Of a DNA stretch of 54,084 nt, positions 34,887 to 42,911 are shown piece after piece (positions within the stretch are counted from its first letter, which is position 1; the number at the start of each line of letters is the position of its first letter). The position numbers were made by a program, and so were the translations under genes. The DNA comes from a virus, in IMG/VR virus record IMGVR_UViG_3300048686_000814, positions 1-54,084 of that record; one strand, written 5' to 3'. The notes below the pieces were generated by a model. The model ran no database searches, was not told the origin of the DNA, and worked only from the letters and a program-made list of their open reading frames with translations.

Positions 34887-36179
34887 TCAATCAAAAAAGA
34901 ACATTTGCCATAGTCGTCCATTCTCTTTAATTGTTCCAAAATATTGACTAGCAGAATGTATTGAACTCGCGTCAAATATTACTAATCTATTAAAAACATT
35001 GCCTAAAACGTCTACTGGTTCAAAATATGTTCCATCTAAATGACAATCTCCTGGTATTCCAGTCCATGCAGAATCCCATCCTTTATCGTGATATGATCTA
35101 GCTCTAGTAACTTTATGGGCTAATAGTGATGTTCCACAAGAATATGGTGCATTTGGAGTTAAGTAGATCATTCCAGCCCATTTTTGACTGTCACAGTGAT
35201 ACACTAAAGGTTCTCCTGACCAGGCTACTTGAAATTTTCCGTTTTCACTGTGACTTTCCCATTCTAATATAGATCTTCCCATTATTTGCTCAAAACGAGA
35301 TTTAAGTTCAGAGAATAAAAATTGTTTTTCAGTACGTCTGCCTATAAACCCTCTTCCTATGCCCCCTTCTATGTATGTTTGAGATAAGGCAAATTGTCTA
35401 ATTTTATATGGGTCTTCGTAGAAGTTATCAACAATCCATGCTTTTGGCTTCACTAAAAGGTTAAGACTATCTGTAAATTCGAAGCTAATATTACAGTAAT
35501 TTAGATTTTCGTGAACAAAATTATTATTCCATATTCTATCATTTATAGAATCTATAATCGCATATTTATTAGATATATATGCGTGTACATTTTTTGCATT
35601 AATTAAGTATAGGTCTCTAAATTTAATAAAGTTATTTTTAGATTTTTGATCTGGCAAATGAAATTCACCAACAATCTTCTTAACATTTTTATGAATCCAA
35701 GGATAGTTTTCCTCAGTAAATATATCCCACTCGGCCCCTTCTGAATCTGATTTTAAGAAATCTATGTGAGTTATATTACGGCTATCTATATAATCTTTAA
35801 ATGTTATAGAGCTAACCTCTATTTCTGACAATGTTTCTTGAGTGTCTATAAAAGACCTTATATTTATACTTTCTTCAGTTTGACTATGAATTGCCAAACA
35901 ATTAAAAATAATATTACTATAGTCTTTAAGATTATTTTTTAATGTATCAAATACTTGTCTATGAGGTTCAAAGCAATGAACTTCTTTAGGATTTTTATTT
36001 AAAATACTAGCCGTAAATGGCCCTATACTAGCACCAATATCAAATACAATATCTCCTGGGTTTACATCACAAAACTTAGTATATACTCCGTGTTTAATCT
36101 CTGATTCTATAAACTCTTTTTCAGTAGGTGATTTATTAAATATACCCCAATCAAGTTTATCAAATATATCAATATTCAT
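34887..36179 (-). CDS. Fusion: FkbM-type methyltransferase + 2OG-Fe oxygenase-like (DUF6445) domain
   Basis: 430 aa. Residues 1-205: SAM-dependent FkbM fold with IVFDIGASIGPF (SAM loop), VHCFEPHRQVF and FLKSDSEGAEW. Residues 215-430: YHCDSQKWAGMIYLTP and FDASSIHSASQYFG give an H-x-D...H iron-binding triad with Arg in NGRLWQMFF, typical of 2-oxoglutarate oxygenase folds such as DUF6445. Methylation and hydroxylation of a common substrate, perhaps a glycan or a virion/host surface molecule, is inferred. It heads into a cassette of related genes (36188, 37414) that lies inside the replication/regulation region. Confidence 0.75.
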   Translation of the reverse strand: MNIDIFDKLDWGIFNKSPTEKEFIESEIKHGVYTKFCDVNPGDIVFDIGASIGPFTASILNKNPKEVHCFEPHRQVFDTLKNNLKDYSNIIFNCLAIHSQTEESINIRSFIDTQETLSEIEVSSITFKDYIDSRNITHIDFLKSDSEGAEWDIFTEENYPWIHKNVKKIVGEFHLPDQKSKNNFIKFRDLYLINAKNVHAYISNKYAIIDSINDRIWNNNFVHENLNYCNISFEFTDSLNLLVKPKAWIVDNFYEDPYKIRQFALSQTYIEGGIGRGFIGRRTEKQFLFSELKSRFEQIMGRSILEWESHSENGKFQVAWSGEPLVYHCDSQKWAGMIYLTPNAPYSCGTSLLAHKVTRARSYHDKGWDSAWTGIPGDCHLDGTYFEPVDVLGNVFNRLVIFDASSIHSASQYFGTIKENGRLWQMFFFD

Positions 36180-36187
36180 ACAATTGT

Positions 36188-37426
36188 CTACGCATAAAAA
36201 TATTCTTCAGGATATTTATATAGTTGATTATCAATCATTTTATCAACTAATAAAGAATCTGTTAAGCTTGGATGTACCCACCAATCCTCATATGAGCACC
36301 GTTTTTTCCTATCCGCACATATATCACTTACAACCAGTCTGTACCCTAAATCTTGTAAATATTTTCTAGACAAATTCCTACAGCTTTTAGTAATATCTGA
36401 ATAATAATCATGTTCATATGTTATTACTCTAAACTTATATTCGTTAAAAGGTATTTTTTTAAGAATATCATAAGTAACTATGGCAGGCTCAGCATCTATC
36501 TGTAAATAATCTACTAAACCTTCTATAGCGATTTGGTTTAATAAACTATTATAATTAGCTATTGTAGCGTCTTGCTCTATTGCTTTATTAGATCGTTGCT
36601 GATTATATTTATCAACTAATTCCTTTTTTAATTCTAAACCTATACCTGTCCAACCAAATGTTTTTTCCAATAAATAAGTATTATTTCCTATAATTGGATC
36701 AGCACTACCGATTTCTAAGTAAGTTCCGTTATATTTTCCATTTAAAACAGATAGTACAAATAGTTCTTGCATAGATTGACTATAAGTTTGATCTATGTTT
36801 ATTGCACCTGTAAATTTGTATTTTAATGATCCAAATTTATTTTTAGTATAAATACAGTGAGGTTCTGAACTACCTAATCTTGTAATATTTTGTTGCAAAC
36901 TTATTTTATGGGCCTCATCCATATGTTCAAATAGTTCGTTTTTGAGAAAATGAAGTAAATCTCTACTTTCCTCTCCTCGTCCTATGTGCCAGGAACTGAT
37001 TGCTTTTTGAAAAAGTGGACCGTATAAATACGGATAATTTAATTTATTTTGGTATATATCATTAGTACTCTTTTTTAGAGTAGCTAATTCTGCAAAAAAA
37101 TATGCATCAATCCATTCTGAGAAATTTTCATATAATCTGCTTAAATAGTAGTAAGCTTCTGGCCTATCTGGTAAAAGTTTTATTGCGTGTTTATATAACG
37201 TCATTACACTATGTTTTCTATTTTTAGGTATCTCAAAACATTTTGCACACCTAATTAAACAGTAATATTGTAAGTCTTTATTATCACTAAGCTCTGCTGT
37301 TTTTAAATAAAAAGTCAAAGCTATTGCATATTGTTGTTCTTTATAATATTCTTCGGCTAACGCAAATCTATTATCTACTGTTGGATTATAAACAAAACTA
37401 TATATTAGATCTCTTATTCTAGACAT
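36188..37426 (-). CDS. TPR + FkbM-like methyltransferase
   Basis: 412 aa. N-terminal ~170 residues are TPR repeats (ALAEEYYKEQQYAIALTFYL, AIKLLPDRPEAYYYLSRLYE). C-terminal part has GTYLEIGSADPIIGNNTYLLE (SAM-binding loop), TGIGLELKK, YLQIDAEPA and ITYEHDYY, a methyltransferase of FkbM type. TPRs could hold a protein or glycan partner. It overlaps the propeller gene by 13 nt and stops 8 nt before the FkbM-oxygenase start, so the three form one operon. Confidence 0.72.
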   Translation of the reverse strand: MSRIRDLIYSFVYNPTVDNRFALAEEYYKEQQYAIALTFYLKTAELSDNKDLQYYCLIRCAKCFEIPKNRKHSVMTLYKHAIKLLPDRPEAYYYLSRLYENFSEWIDAYFFAELATLKKSTNDIYQNKLNYPYLYGPLFQKAISSWHIGRGEESRDLLHFLKNELFEHMDEAHKISLQQNITRLGSSEPHCIYTKNKFGSLKYKFTGAINIDQTYSQSMQELFVLSVLNGKYNGTYLEIGSADPIIGNNTYLLEKTFGWTGIGLELKKELVDKYNQQRSNKAIEQDATIANYNSLLNQIAIEGLVDYLQIDAEPAIVTYDILKKIPFNEYKFRVITYEHDYYSDITKSCRNLSRKYLQDLGYRLVVSDICADRKKRCSYEDWWVHPSLTDSLLVDKMIDNQLYKYPEEYFYA

Positions 37427-38394
37427 ATTTTTTCCATAGTATCTACTGGTATTGATAGAATATAGGAAGAATTATCTTGTAGGCCAAAACTTAATAAAAA
37501 TGCGTCTTTATACCTAGTCATTCCGGCACAAAATTCTATTTTGTAATCAAAAAATGCAAATTCAGGGGTATGTTTTATTACATTCCAATTATTATCCCAT
37601 ATAATAAAACAATGTCTATATACCGCATTTTTTCTGCCTTGTTCTGATTTATATAAATTTACCGTATGAACACACGCAAACCTATATTTATCATTAAGTC
37701 GTATTACTTGAGAACCACCACGGAAATCTCTAGGATACCAAAAGCTATCTCCTAAAATAAGTTGAGTAGTTTTATTAGATTCCGTATTAGCTAATACTAT
37801 TTCAGTTGGATTACACCATTTTACATATTGAAACTCTGTGTCAACTATTGGCATCCAATTTTTTTCACAGTAGCTGTTATTATCAATAGGAGGTTCTAAC
37901 CTATGTCTAGCTATTTCTTTTACTATATTAGACTGTATTTTTAATTCTGATAATTCTATTCTTCCTTGCCCATTAGTCGTGGTATCGCGCCTAACTCCGC
38001 TAATGTATATTTTATTATTCCATTTAACAATTCTGCAGTCTTCAAGACCCACAAAATTCCAAATCGGAGTAACGTCTAAAAGAGAAGTATCAACTTTAGT
38101 AATATAATTATAATTAAATGTTTTTGTATTTAGCTCACCAAAATAATTAGTAGTAGTTAAAGTACAATCGTTTTCTGGATGACAATAGTGTAATGGCCCC
38201 CAAAAACTTTCAAAATAATCGTGTTCTGAATGATATAATGTTACCTGGCAATGGCGTATATTTATATATAGTTTATCTACTTCTTGGTCGTAATAAACGC
38301 TGGGATTAAATATCCCCGTACCATTTGTTACTTCAAATGGTAACATAATTGGATATATAGATCCTCCAGCATCTAAAATTTTTTTGATAAACAT
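37414..38394 (-). CDS. Beta-propeller protein, GH130/GH43-like
   Basis: 326 aa. Repeated blades with FNPSVYYDQEVDKLYINIRH, GLEDCRIVKWNNKIYISG, EKNWMPIVD, DFRGGSQVIRLNDKYRF and AGMTRYKDAFLLSFGLQDNSS. The NPS...LEDCR...EKNWMP...RGGSQ order is that of five-bladed propeller glycosidases/phosphorylases and their inactive relatives. It is the first gene of the methyltransferase cassette, supporting a carbohydrate substrate. Catalytic competence cannot be judged by eye. Confidence 0.62.
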   Translation of the reverse strand: MFIKKILDAGGSIYPIMLPFEVTNGTGIFNPSVYYDQEVDKLYINIRHCQVTLYHSEHDYFESFWGPLHYCHPENDCTLTTTNYFGELNTKTFNYNYITKVDTSLLDVTPIWNFVGLEDCRIVKWNNKIYISGVRRDTTTNGQGRIELSELKIQSNIVKEIARHRLEPPIDNNSYCEKNWMPIVDTEFQYVKWCNPTEIVLANTESNKTTQLILGDSFWYPRDFRGGSQVIRLNDKYRFACVHTVNLYKSEQGRKNAVYRHCFIIWDNNWNVIKHTPEFAFFDYKIEFCAGMTRYKDAFLLSFGLQDNSSYILSIPVDTMEKICLE

Positions 38395-38399
38395 TATGA

Positions 38400-38576
38400 T
38401 TAATGCCTACCACAAATACTAACAATGTCACTAGCAGTATAATTCTTTTGCATACCAGTGTTAATACAATCGCGCTTATGATTTGATGCCACAGTTATTG
38501 GCATTACAAATACAAATAATATAAACACAAATCCTAATGTTCCATAAACCATTGCTTCTTTTAATGCTTCACTCAC
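38400..38576 (-). CDS. Small single-pass membrane protein, 58 aa
   Basis: GTG start at 38576 overlapping the upstream stop (GTGA). 58 aa: short N-terminal helix, one membrane segment (FVFILFVFVMPITVA) and a C-terminal tail with two cysteines (KRDCINTGM, IVSICGRH). Fills the gap between the DNA-binding gene and the sugar cassette. No family recognised. Confidence 0.72.
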   Translation of the reverse strand: MSEALKEAMVYGTLGFVFILFVFVMPITVASNHKRDCINTGMQKNYTASDIVSICGRH

Positions 38577-39196
38577 ACCTGAACTCCTAGTTCTCTTAAA
38601 TGCTCTAAACTGGCTAACTCATAGTTAGGCTGCCAGCAATATTGTCGTTGCTTATCATCCATTAGCCATAAGTGATAAATATATCCATGTTTAGGGTCTA
38701 GTTTCTCGCTATATATTTTAGCTAATGATACGTACCTTGTGCTCCAAACTACTTCACCAATTTCAAATTTATCACGAACCGCACCATCTGGTACAAGTTG
38801 CGGATTAAAGTAAGTTTGTCCTGGTATTCGTATTGGAACACTATACTCATCTAATACTTGTTTAACGATTGTGACGCCACGATACGTGCTTTTAGTAATA
38901 CTATCAATAGTACCACCACTAAGATACTCTTGTATAATAAATATTTTTTCGTCTTTAGTAACTGGTTTACCACGTAGCTTAGCCCGCTGCTCTGCTGTTC
39001 TGCGTTGACGTTCTTTAAACTGCTCTAGGATTGTGCCAAGACGGGTAGTATTATAAGCCATACCAAGCATTTGGCACGCTTCTTTTTTAGTTATTGGTTT
39101 TTTACCTTCTTCGGGTTCTAGCAATTTAATAACACGACTAAGATTGCTATCCGTCATACGTTCTTCTTCAAGCTCAGTCTTGCGTTTTCTTGCCAT
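38573..39196 (-). CDS. Putative DNA-binding regulator with HTH motifs
   Basis: 207 aa. Basic N-terminus; ITKKEACQMLGMAYNTTRLGTIL and GTIDSITKSTYRGVTIVKQVL read as two helix-turn-helix units. C-terminal half (GEVVWSTRYVSLAKIYSEKL, YIYHLWLMDD) is a small beta domain. Likely a transcription regulator of phage genes; the target is unknown. Confidence 0.6.
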   Translation of the reverse strand: MARKRKTELEEERMTDSNLSRVIKLLEPEEGKKPITKKEACQMLGMAYNTTRLGTILEQFKERQRRTAEQRAKLRGKPVTKDEKIFIIQEYLSGGTIDSITKSTYRGVTIVKQVLDEYSVPIRIPGQTYFNPQLVPDGAVRDKFEIGEVVWSTRYVSLAKIYSEKLDPKHGYIYHLWLMDDKQRQYCWQPNYELASLEHLRELGVQV

Positions 39197-39212
39197 GCGA
39201 TTCTCCAGAAGT

Positions 39213-39233
39213 AAAAGGCGGCACTAGGCCGCC
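39213..39233 (-). terminator. Rho-independent terminator after the 39238 gene
   Basis: - strand: GGCGGC, loop CTAGT, GCCGCC, TTTTAC. Compact GC-rich 6-bp stem followed by a T run, 4 nt behind the stop. Confidence 0.85.
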
Positions 39234-39237
39234 ACAA

Positions 39238-39612
39238 TTATGCTGCTTTTAAGACACTAGCAAAGTAAACTGCAGCTTTGCCGGTAAGTTTGCCAAGGAT
39301 GTCGTCGTCAATAGGACCTCCCTTAGCTTCAATCGCTTGCCGTAAGGACGCAATTGAATCTTCTTTTGAGACGCGCTTAGTACCTTCGCCTGACGCAGTC
39401 TTAGTTGTCTTAGCTGAACCGGCACTGGGGTCTTTCTTAACATATACTCCAGCTTGAACGAGCACCATGCGTACGCCGTTTGGTGACATTTCAATTTCTT
39501 CGGCAATATCTTTGATGATTTCAGTTGAACTTTCAGGAGTTGGACCTGCCTGTTCATACATTTCAATAACTTTAGTTTTGAGTTCATCTGTCCACTGTGA
39601 TTGCGTTGCCAT
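39238..39612 (-). CDS. Small HTH DNA-binding protein
   Basis: 124 aa. QWTDELKTKVIEMYEQ ... IIKDIAEEIEMSPNGVRMVLVQAGVY is an HTH reading-head like those in the 32014 protein, followed by a Ser/Thr/Lys-rich linker and a short helical C-terminus (LGKLTGKAAVYFASVL). Abundant DNA-binding phage protein type; strong terminator behind it suggests high expression. Confidence 0.6.
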   Translation of the reverse strand: MATQSQWTDELKTKVIEMYEQAGPTPESSTEIIKDIAEEIEMSPNGVRMVLVQAGVYVKKDPSAGSAKTTKTASGEGTKRVSKEDSIASLRQAIEAKGGPIDDDILGKLTGKAAVYFASVLKAA

Positions 39613-39622
39613 TTTTATTTCC

Positions 39623-39874
39623 TTAGTGTATATTTAAATTGTTTTTTGGATTAAGTGTTTTTAATAAATCTTGCTCTAATAATTTATTGTACATAGCTTC
39701 ATTACTAGCTACAAGCATATAAAGTAATGCACTAGGAACTAAACTGTCTGGTAGCTCATGTAAATGTTTTTGATTTTCAATACACAGTTGTTCTAGTTTT
39801 GCACGAAATTGTACGCTATATTTTATTGTTTCATGTAATTGAATACTATCCCATATTCTAAATTTTTCAGACAT
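39623..39874 (-). CDS. Hypothetical protein, 83 aa
   Basis: 83 aa, helical, with LPDSLVPSALLYMLVASNEAMYNKLL. Overlaps the upstream gene by 8 nt. Not recognised. Confidence 0.55.
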   Translation of the reverse strand: MSEKFRIWDSIQLHETIKYSVQFRAKLEQLCIENQKHLHELPDSLVPSALLYMLVASNEAMYNKLLEQDLLKTLNPKNNLNIH

Positions 39875-40139
39875 ACTCTACTTGAACATCACTCATACTT
39901 TCCGGCTTAAATCGCCTATAGTTATGCTTGAGATCAAATTCCTGTAATACTTGCATTGTTTCTTCGTGTTGACGACGACGCAATGCGCCCATAGTCTCTG
40001 TAAATTTAGCAAATTCGTTGTTATCAAGACTGCTAACATCCCATCCTTCTATAAACTTTGTAGGGGTAACAAGCTCAATAATTGCTCGTTTAGTAACCTC
40101 ACCATCCTGTTTAGTATAATTAAATTCAAGTAGTTTCAT
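39867..40139 (-). CDS. Conserved small phage protein, 90 aa
   Basis: 90 aa. LLEFNYTKQDGEVTKRAIIELVTP with DVSSLDNNEFAKF and EFDLKHNYRRFKPESMS resembles a small protein often encoded by phages next to regulators. First gene after a good promoter. Function unknown. Confidence 0.6.
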   Translation of the reverse strand: MKLLEFNYTKQDGEVTKRAIIELVTPTKFIEGWDVSSLDNNEFAKFTETMGALRRRQHEETMQVLQEFDLKHNYRRFKPESMSDVQVEYV

Positions 40140-40169
40140 AGGCAGCCTTTCTATATCAACAGAAATAAT

Positions 40170-40198
40170 ATTATACAGTGTTTAATTAAAAATTTCAA
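40170..40198 (-). promoter_or_regulatory. Sigma70-type promoter for the 40139-39238 genes
   Basis: -35 TTGAAA (40198-40193), 17-bp spacer, -10 TATAAT (40175-40170), 31 nt before the ATG at 40139. Confidence 0.78.
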
Positions 40199-40208
40199 AT
40201 AAAAAATT

Positions 40209-40469
40209 TTACTCTTGTTTTAAGATTTCGCTGCGTAATGCCTTGCGAAAAAGCTCACCTTTTTCCTCACTAAATAGTGGAATAAACAAGCTAGGTGCTA
40301 CTAGTATACTAATACAAATATATGTAATACTACTTAGAGTAGGACTACGAGTAAAAGTATTATCTATTCCTAGTTTTTTAGCTTCTTGGACTATGGGTAC
40401 GTAAAAAAATAACCAACAACATATACCTGTAGTTACTGCAAATACAAGGTATAATGTTAAGGCATCCAT
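40209..40469 (-). CDS. Two-pass membrane protein, 86 aa
   Basis: 86 aa. Hydrophobic segments at about 4-26 and 45-68, charged C-terminus. Overlaps the 40457 gene by 13 nt. Unknown role. Confidence 0.6.
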   Translation of the reverse strand: MDALTLYLVFAVTTGICCWLFFYVPIVQEAKKLGIDNTFTRSPTLSSITYICISILVAPSLFIPLFSEEKGELFRKALRSEILKQE

Positions 40470-40864
40470 ACGTGGCGACCATACCTATCATGCGCACGCG
40501 CACCAATTGAGAAATCTACTCTACTAGTTTGATTAACCTTAGTACCAGCTTTTGGCTTATTATAACTAGCAAGTGCTTCTAGTTGAATCTTATGATTGCT
40601 GTTAAACATATCACGGTTAACAAATCCTGCAAAGCTTTTGAATAGTTTAGCAATCTTAATATTTCCAGGAGTCCACTGTGGATCTTTGGGTGTAGCACGA
40701 CGATATTTAATAGCACTAGTAGCTTTTTCTGCTACTTTATCATTGGGATGTTGTTTTAAATGTTTTGCTAGTTTACGTTTACGATTGGTTTCCCATACTT
40801 TATTACTTTTATATCTTGACCAGTAATTTTGATCACTTTTACTGCTAGTTTTACCTTTGGCCAT
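40457..40864 (-). CDS. Hypothetical basic protein, 135 aa
   Basis: 135 aa, very basic, with RYKSNKVWETNRKRKLAKHLK, IKYRRATPKDPQWTPGN and SIGARAHDRYGRHVW. Nucleic-acid or ribosome binding is plausible from charge only. It starts one base after the upstream acidic gene ends. Confidence 0.55.
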   Translation of the reverse strand: MAKGKTSSKSDQNYWSRYKSNKVWETNRKRKLAKHLKQHPNDKVAEKATSAIKYRRATPKDPQWTPGNIKIAKLFKSFAGFVNRDMFNSNHKIQLEALASYNKPKAGTKVNQTSRVDFSIGARAHDRYGRHVWMP

Positions 40865-41074
40865 TTATACCTCAATATAATTAATCAATGATTCTTCACT
40901 ATCCCACAACCATTGCTGCAACTCATAGGCATTGTCAATACCTTCAGGTACATGATCATAATCTAAAAAATGTAACATTGCATCTAATGGGCTACTAGCC
41001 CATACTACTTCTAGGTCAATGCCATCATCTTGGGGGTGTTGAAAAGCTACCACATATTTCTTATCTTGTTCCAT
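40865..41074 (-). CDS. Hypothetical protein, 69 aa, acidic
   Basis: 69 aa with VVWASSPLDAMLHFLDYDHVPEG and a C-terminal LQQWLWDSEES. First gene behind a consensus promoter (41101-41129). Confidence 0.6.
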   Translation of the reverse strand: MEQDKKYVVAFQHPQDDGIDLEVVWASSPLDAMLHFLDYDHVPEGIDNAYELQQWLWDSEESLINYIEV

Positions 41075-41100
41075 AGTCCTTTCCTTTATTATCGAATAAT

Positions 41101-41129
41101 TATTATAGCAAAATACAACTACTGTGTCA
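41101..41129 (-). promoter_or_regulatory. Consensus sigma70 promoter for the 41074 gene
   Basis: -35 TTGACA (41129-41124), 17-bp spacer, -10 TATAAT (41106-41101). It begins right after the tRNA terminator. Confidence 0.85.
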
Positions 41130-41144
41130 ATATAATTTTTTTAC

Positions 41145-41171
41145 AACAAAAAACCCAGCCTAAGCTGGGTT
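41145..41171 (-). terminator. Rho-independent terminator of the tRNA/ahpCD transcript
   Basis: - strand: AACCCAGC, 4-base loop, GCTGGGTT followed by a T run. It ends the transcript carrying ahpC, ahpD, tRNA-Val and tRNA-Met/Ile. Confidence 0.88.
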
Positions 41172-41178
41172 TGGTGTT

Positions 41179-41257
<79 letters not shown>

Positions 41258-41258
41258 A

Positions 41259-41333
41259 TGGTACTCAATAACAGATTCGAACTGCTGACCCTGGCCGTGT
41301 AAAGGCCACGCTCTACCACTGAGCTAATTGAGT
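41259..41333 (-). tRNA. tRNA-Val(UAC)
   Basis: Acceptor ACTCAAT/ATTGAGT, anticodon stem TGGCC/GGCCA around loop TTTACAC (anticodon TAC), T loop TTCGAAT, encoded CCA. It lies one base from the CAU tRNA. Confidence 0.9.
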
Positions 41334-41339
41334 ATTTAT

Positions 41340-41849
41340 TTAAACCATTATTTTACTTACTGCGGTTATTACACTACTAATACGACCAATATCTCGCAAT
41401 TGTTCTACATTGTAGCCCGCCTTGCGTAGTGTATCGTAGTGTGCTTTTACACAAAATTCGCATTTACCTACTATACTAGCTGCTAAACTATATATCTCAA
41501 ATTTATCTTTAGTAGTACCGGCATGAGTACTAATAGCGTTCATACGTAGTTGAGCAGGTAAATTTTTTAATTGAATATCTTTACTCATTTCTACATATGG
41601 ATACCAAGTATTATTCATAGCCATAATACTAGCGGCTGTAATAGCTGCTTCAGCCTCTTTATTATCAGTCATCTCACTATGAATCCAAGTCCACAGTTTG
41701 TGGTGTCCAGTAGCAAAAGCTGCTGCTAATGCTACATATTCCGCTGTTTCTCCTAGTATACTGCGTTTAATAGTAGTATCTAGGTTTAGCTTAATATCCT
41801 TGGCATAATCTGGAATTTCACCTTTAAGGTTGTCTACCCACTGTGTCAC
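41340..41849 (-). CDS. ahpD: AhpD-like alkylhydroperoxidase
   Basis: 169 aa. CEFCVKAHYDTLRKAG carries the CxxC...H active site of the AhpD/carboxymuconolactone decarboxylase family, at the expected C-terminal position; AEYVALAAAFATGH is the matching N-terminal helix. AhpD reduces AhpC or peroxides via its dithiol. Start overlaps the ahpC stop by 4 nt, so the two form one translational unit. Confidence 0.88.
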   Translation of the reverse strand: MTQWVDNLKGEIPDYAKDIKLNLDTTIKRSILGETAEYVALAAAFATGHHKLWTWIHSEMTDNKEAEAAITAASIMAMNNTWYPYVEMSKDIQLKNLPAQLRMNAISTHAGTTKDKFEIYSLAASIVGKCEFCVKAHYDTLRKAGYNVEQLRDIGRISSVITAVSKIMV

Positions 41850-42424
41850 AGTGTTGTTCCGCCTACAGCACGATTACATTGACAAAGTTCACCAGTTTGT
41901 AGTGCATCTAATACACGCAGTGTTTCTTCTGGACTGCGACCTACGTTAAGGTTATTTACTGTTACATGCTGAATAACATTATCAGGATCAACAATAAATG
42001 TAGCACGTAGTGCTGCACCTGCTGGTACGTAAAATACACCTAGTTGTTCAATTAAGCTAAGATTTTTATATCCGATGCCAAATGCATCTTCTTCAGTCCA
42101 CTCATTACTTCTGCGCTGTGTATCAGCAAATTGAACGTGTTTGATTTTGCCCAAATCTTGGTGACTACGCTGCCAAGCAAGTTTGCAAAACTCATTATCT
42201 GTGCTGCCTGTTAATAGTACAGCATCACGATCTGCAAAATCTTGAAATAGTTTGTCGTATGCTACAATTTCTGTGGGGCATACAAACGTAAAATCTTTGG
42301 GGTAATATACAACGACTTTCCACTTACCAGGAAAGCTAGTTTCAGTAATATCAAAAAATTGATCGCTGCCTGGATTAATACCAGTTACTAAGAATGGTTT
42401 TAGTTTATCGCCTACTGTTTTCAT
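41846..42424 (-). CDS. ahpC: AhpC-type peroxiredoxin
   Basis: 192 aa from the ATG at 42424 (AAGGATATT upstream); longer readings run into the tRNA-Gly gene. YYPKDFTFVCPTEIVAY holds the peroxidatic Cys; Arg in GRSPEETLRVLDALQT; resolving Cys in GELCQCN. Detoxifies H2O2 and organic peroxides, recycled by the co-encoded AhpD instead of AhpF. No upstream promoter of the common type was seen; it may be co-transcribed with the tRNAs. Confidence 0.92.
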   Translation of the reverse strand: MKTVGDKLKPFLVTGINPGSDQFFDITETSFPGKWKVVVYYPKDFTFVCPTEIVAYDKLFQDFADRDAVLLTGSTDNEFCKLAWQRSHQDLGKIKHVQFADTQRRSNEWTEEDAFGIGYKNLSLIEQLGVFYVPAGAALRATFIVDPDNVIQHVTVNNLNVGRSPEETLRVLDALQTGELCQCNRAVGGTTL

Positions 42425-42441
42425 AATATCCTTGTGTTGTG

Positions 42442-42517
42442 TGGAGCGGCAAATCGGTCTCGAACCGACAACATCCTGCTTGGAAGGCAGGTGCTCTACC
42501 AATTGAGCTATTGCCGC
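42442..42517 (-). tRNA. tRNA-Gly(UCC)
   Basis: Acceptor GCGGCAA/TTGCCGC, anticodon stem CCTGC/GCAGG with loop CTTCCAA, T loop TTCGAGA, discriminator T and encoded CCA, as expected for tRNA-Gly. Confidence 0.93.
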
Positions 42518-42518
42518 A

Positions 42519-42584
<66 letters not shown>

Positions 42585-42594
<10 letters not shown>

Positions 42595-42740
42595 ACTTTA
42601 ATTAAATCTACTTTTATAAATTGGTATTCATCTAAATACCAACGAAGATACAGTTTAGGGTCGATTAGCTTAATGTACTCTAAACTATCAGTCTGCCCAC
42701 TTATCTTCGTCTTCGTCTGTGTTGGTTTCAGTGTCTGCAT
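42585..42740 (-). CDS. Possible small protein, 51 aa, ending in tRNA-Gly
   Basis: An ATG at 42740 inside the upstream acidic gene (other frame) opens 51 codons; the C-terminal half, LEYIKLIDPKLYLRWYLDEYQ, has a protein-like composition. It would overlap the upstream gene by 53 nt and the tRNA-Gly(GCC) 5' end by 10 nt. It fills an otherwise empty gap, but the evidence is only an open frame. Confidence 0.35.
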
Positions 42741-42894
42741 AATCGCTCATTACAACAAGACTAACGCCAGTATGACTGGCTAGCTCTTCAACTAGAGCTG
42801 CAATTTTATGTAGGAGATCAACGTGATCATAGTGATCATCTCCATCACACTCAAAACTAACACTCATGCCCGCATGTTTAAACTCTAGTTCCAT
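42688..42894 (-). CDS. Small acidic protein, 68 aa
   Basis: 68 aa with an extremely acidic C-terminus (TETNTDEDEDKWAD) and DGDDHYDHVDLLHKIAALVEEL. The ribosome site AGAGGAA is just behind the tmRNA coding piece. The DNA-mimic-like charge could suit an inhibitor of a host DNA-binding protein, which is speculative. Confidence 0.6.
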   Translation of the reverse strand: MELEFKHAGMSVSFECDGDDHYDHVDLLHKIAALVEELASHTGVSLVVMSDYADTETNTDEDEDKWAD

Positions 42895-42911
42895 AAATTC
42901 CTCTGTTTGTG

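Noticed and set aside
42425-42502. Longer N-terminus for AhpC.
   Set aside because: It would run through the tRNA-Gly(UCC) gene; the ATG at 42424 has a ribosome site and gives the family length.
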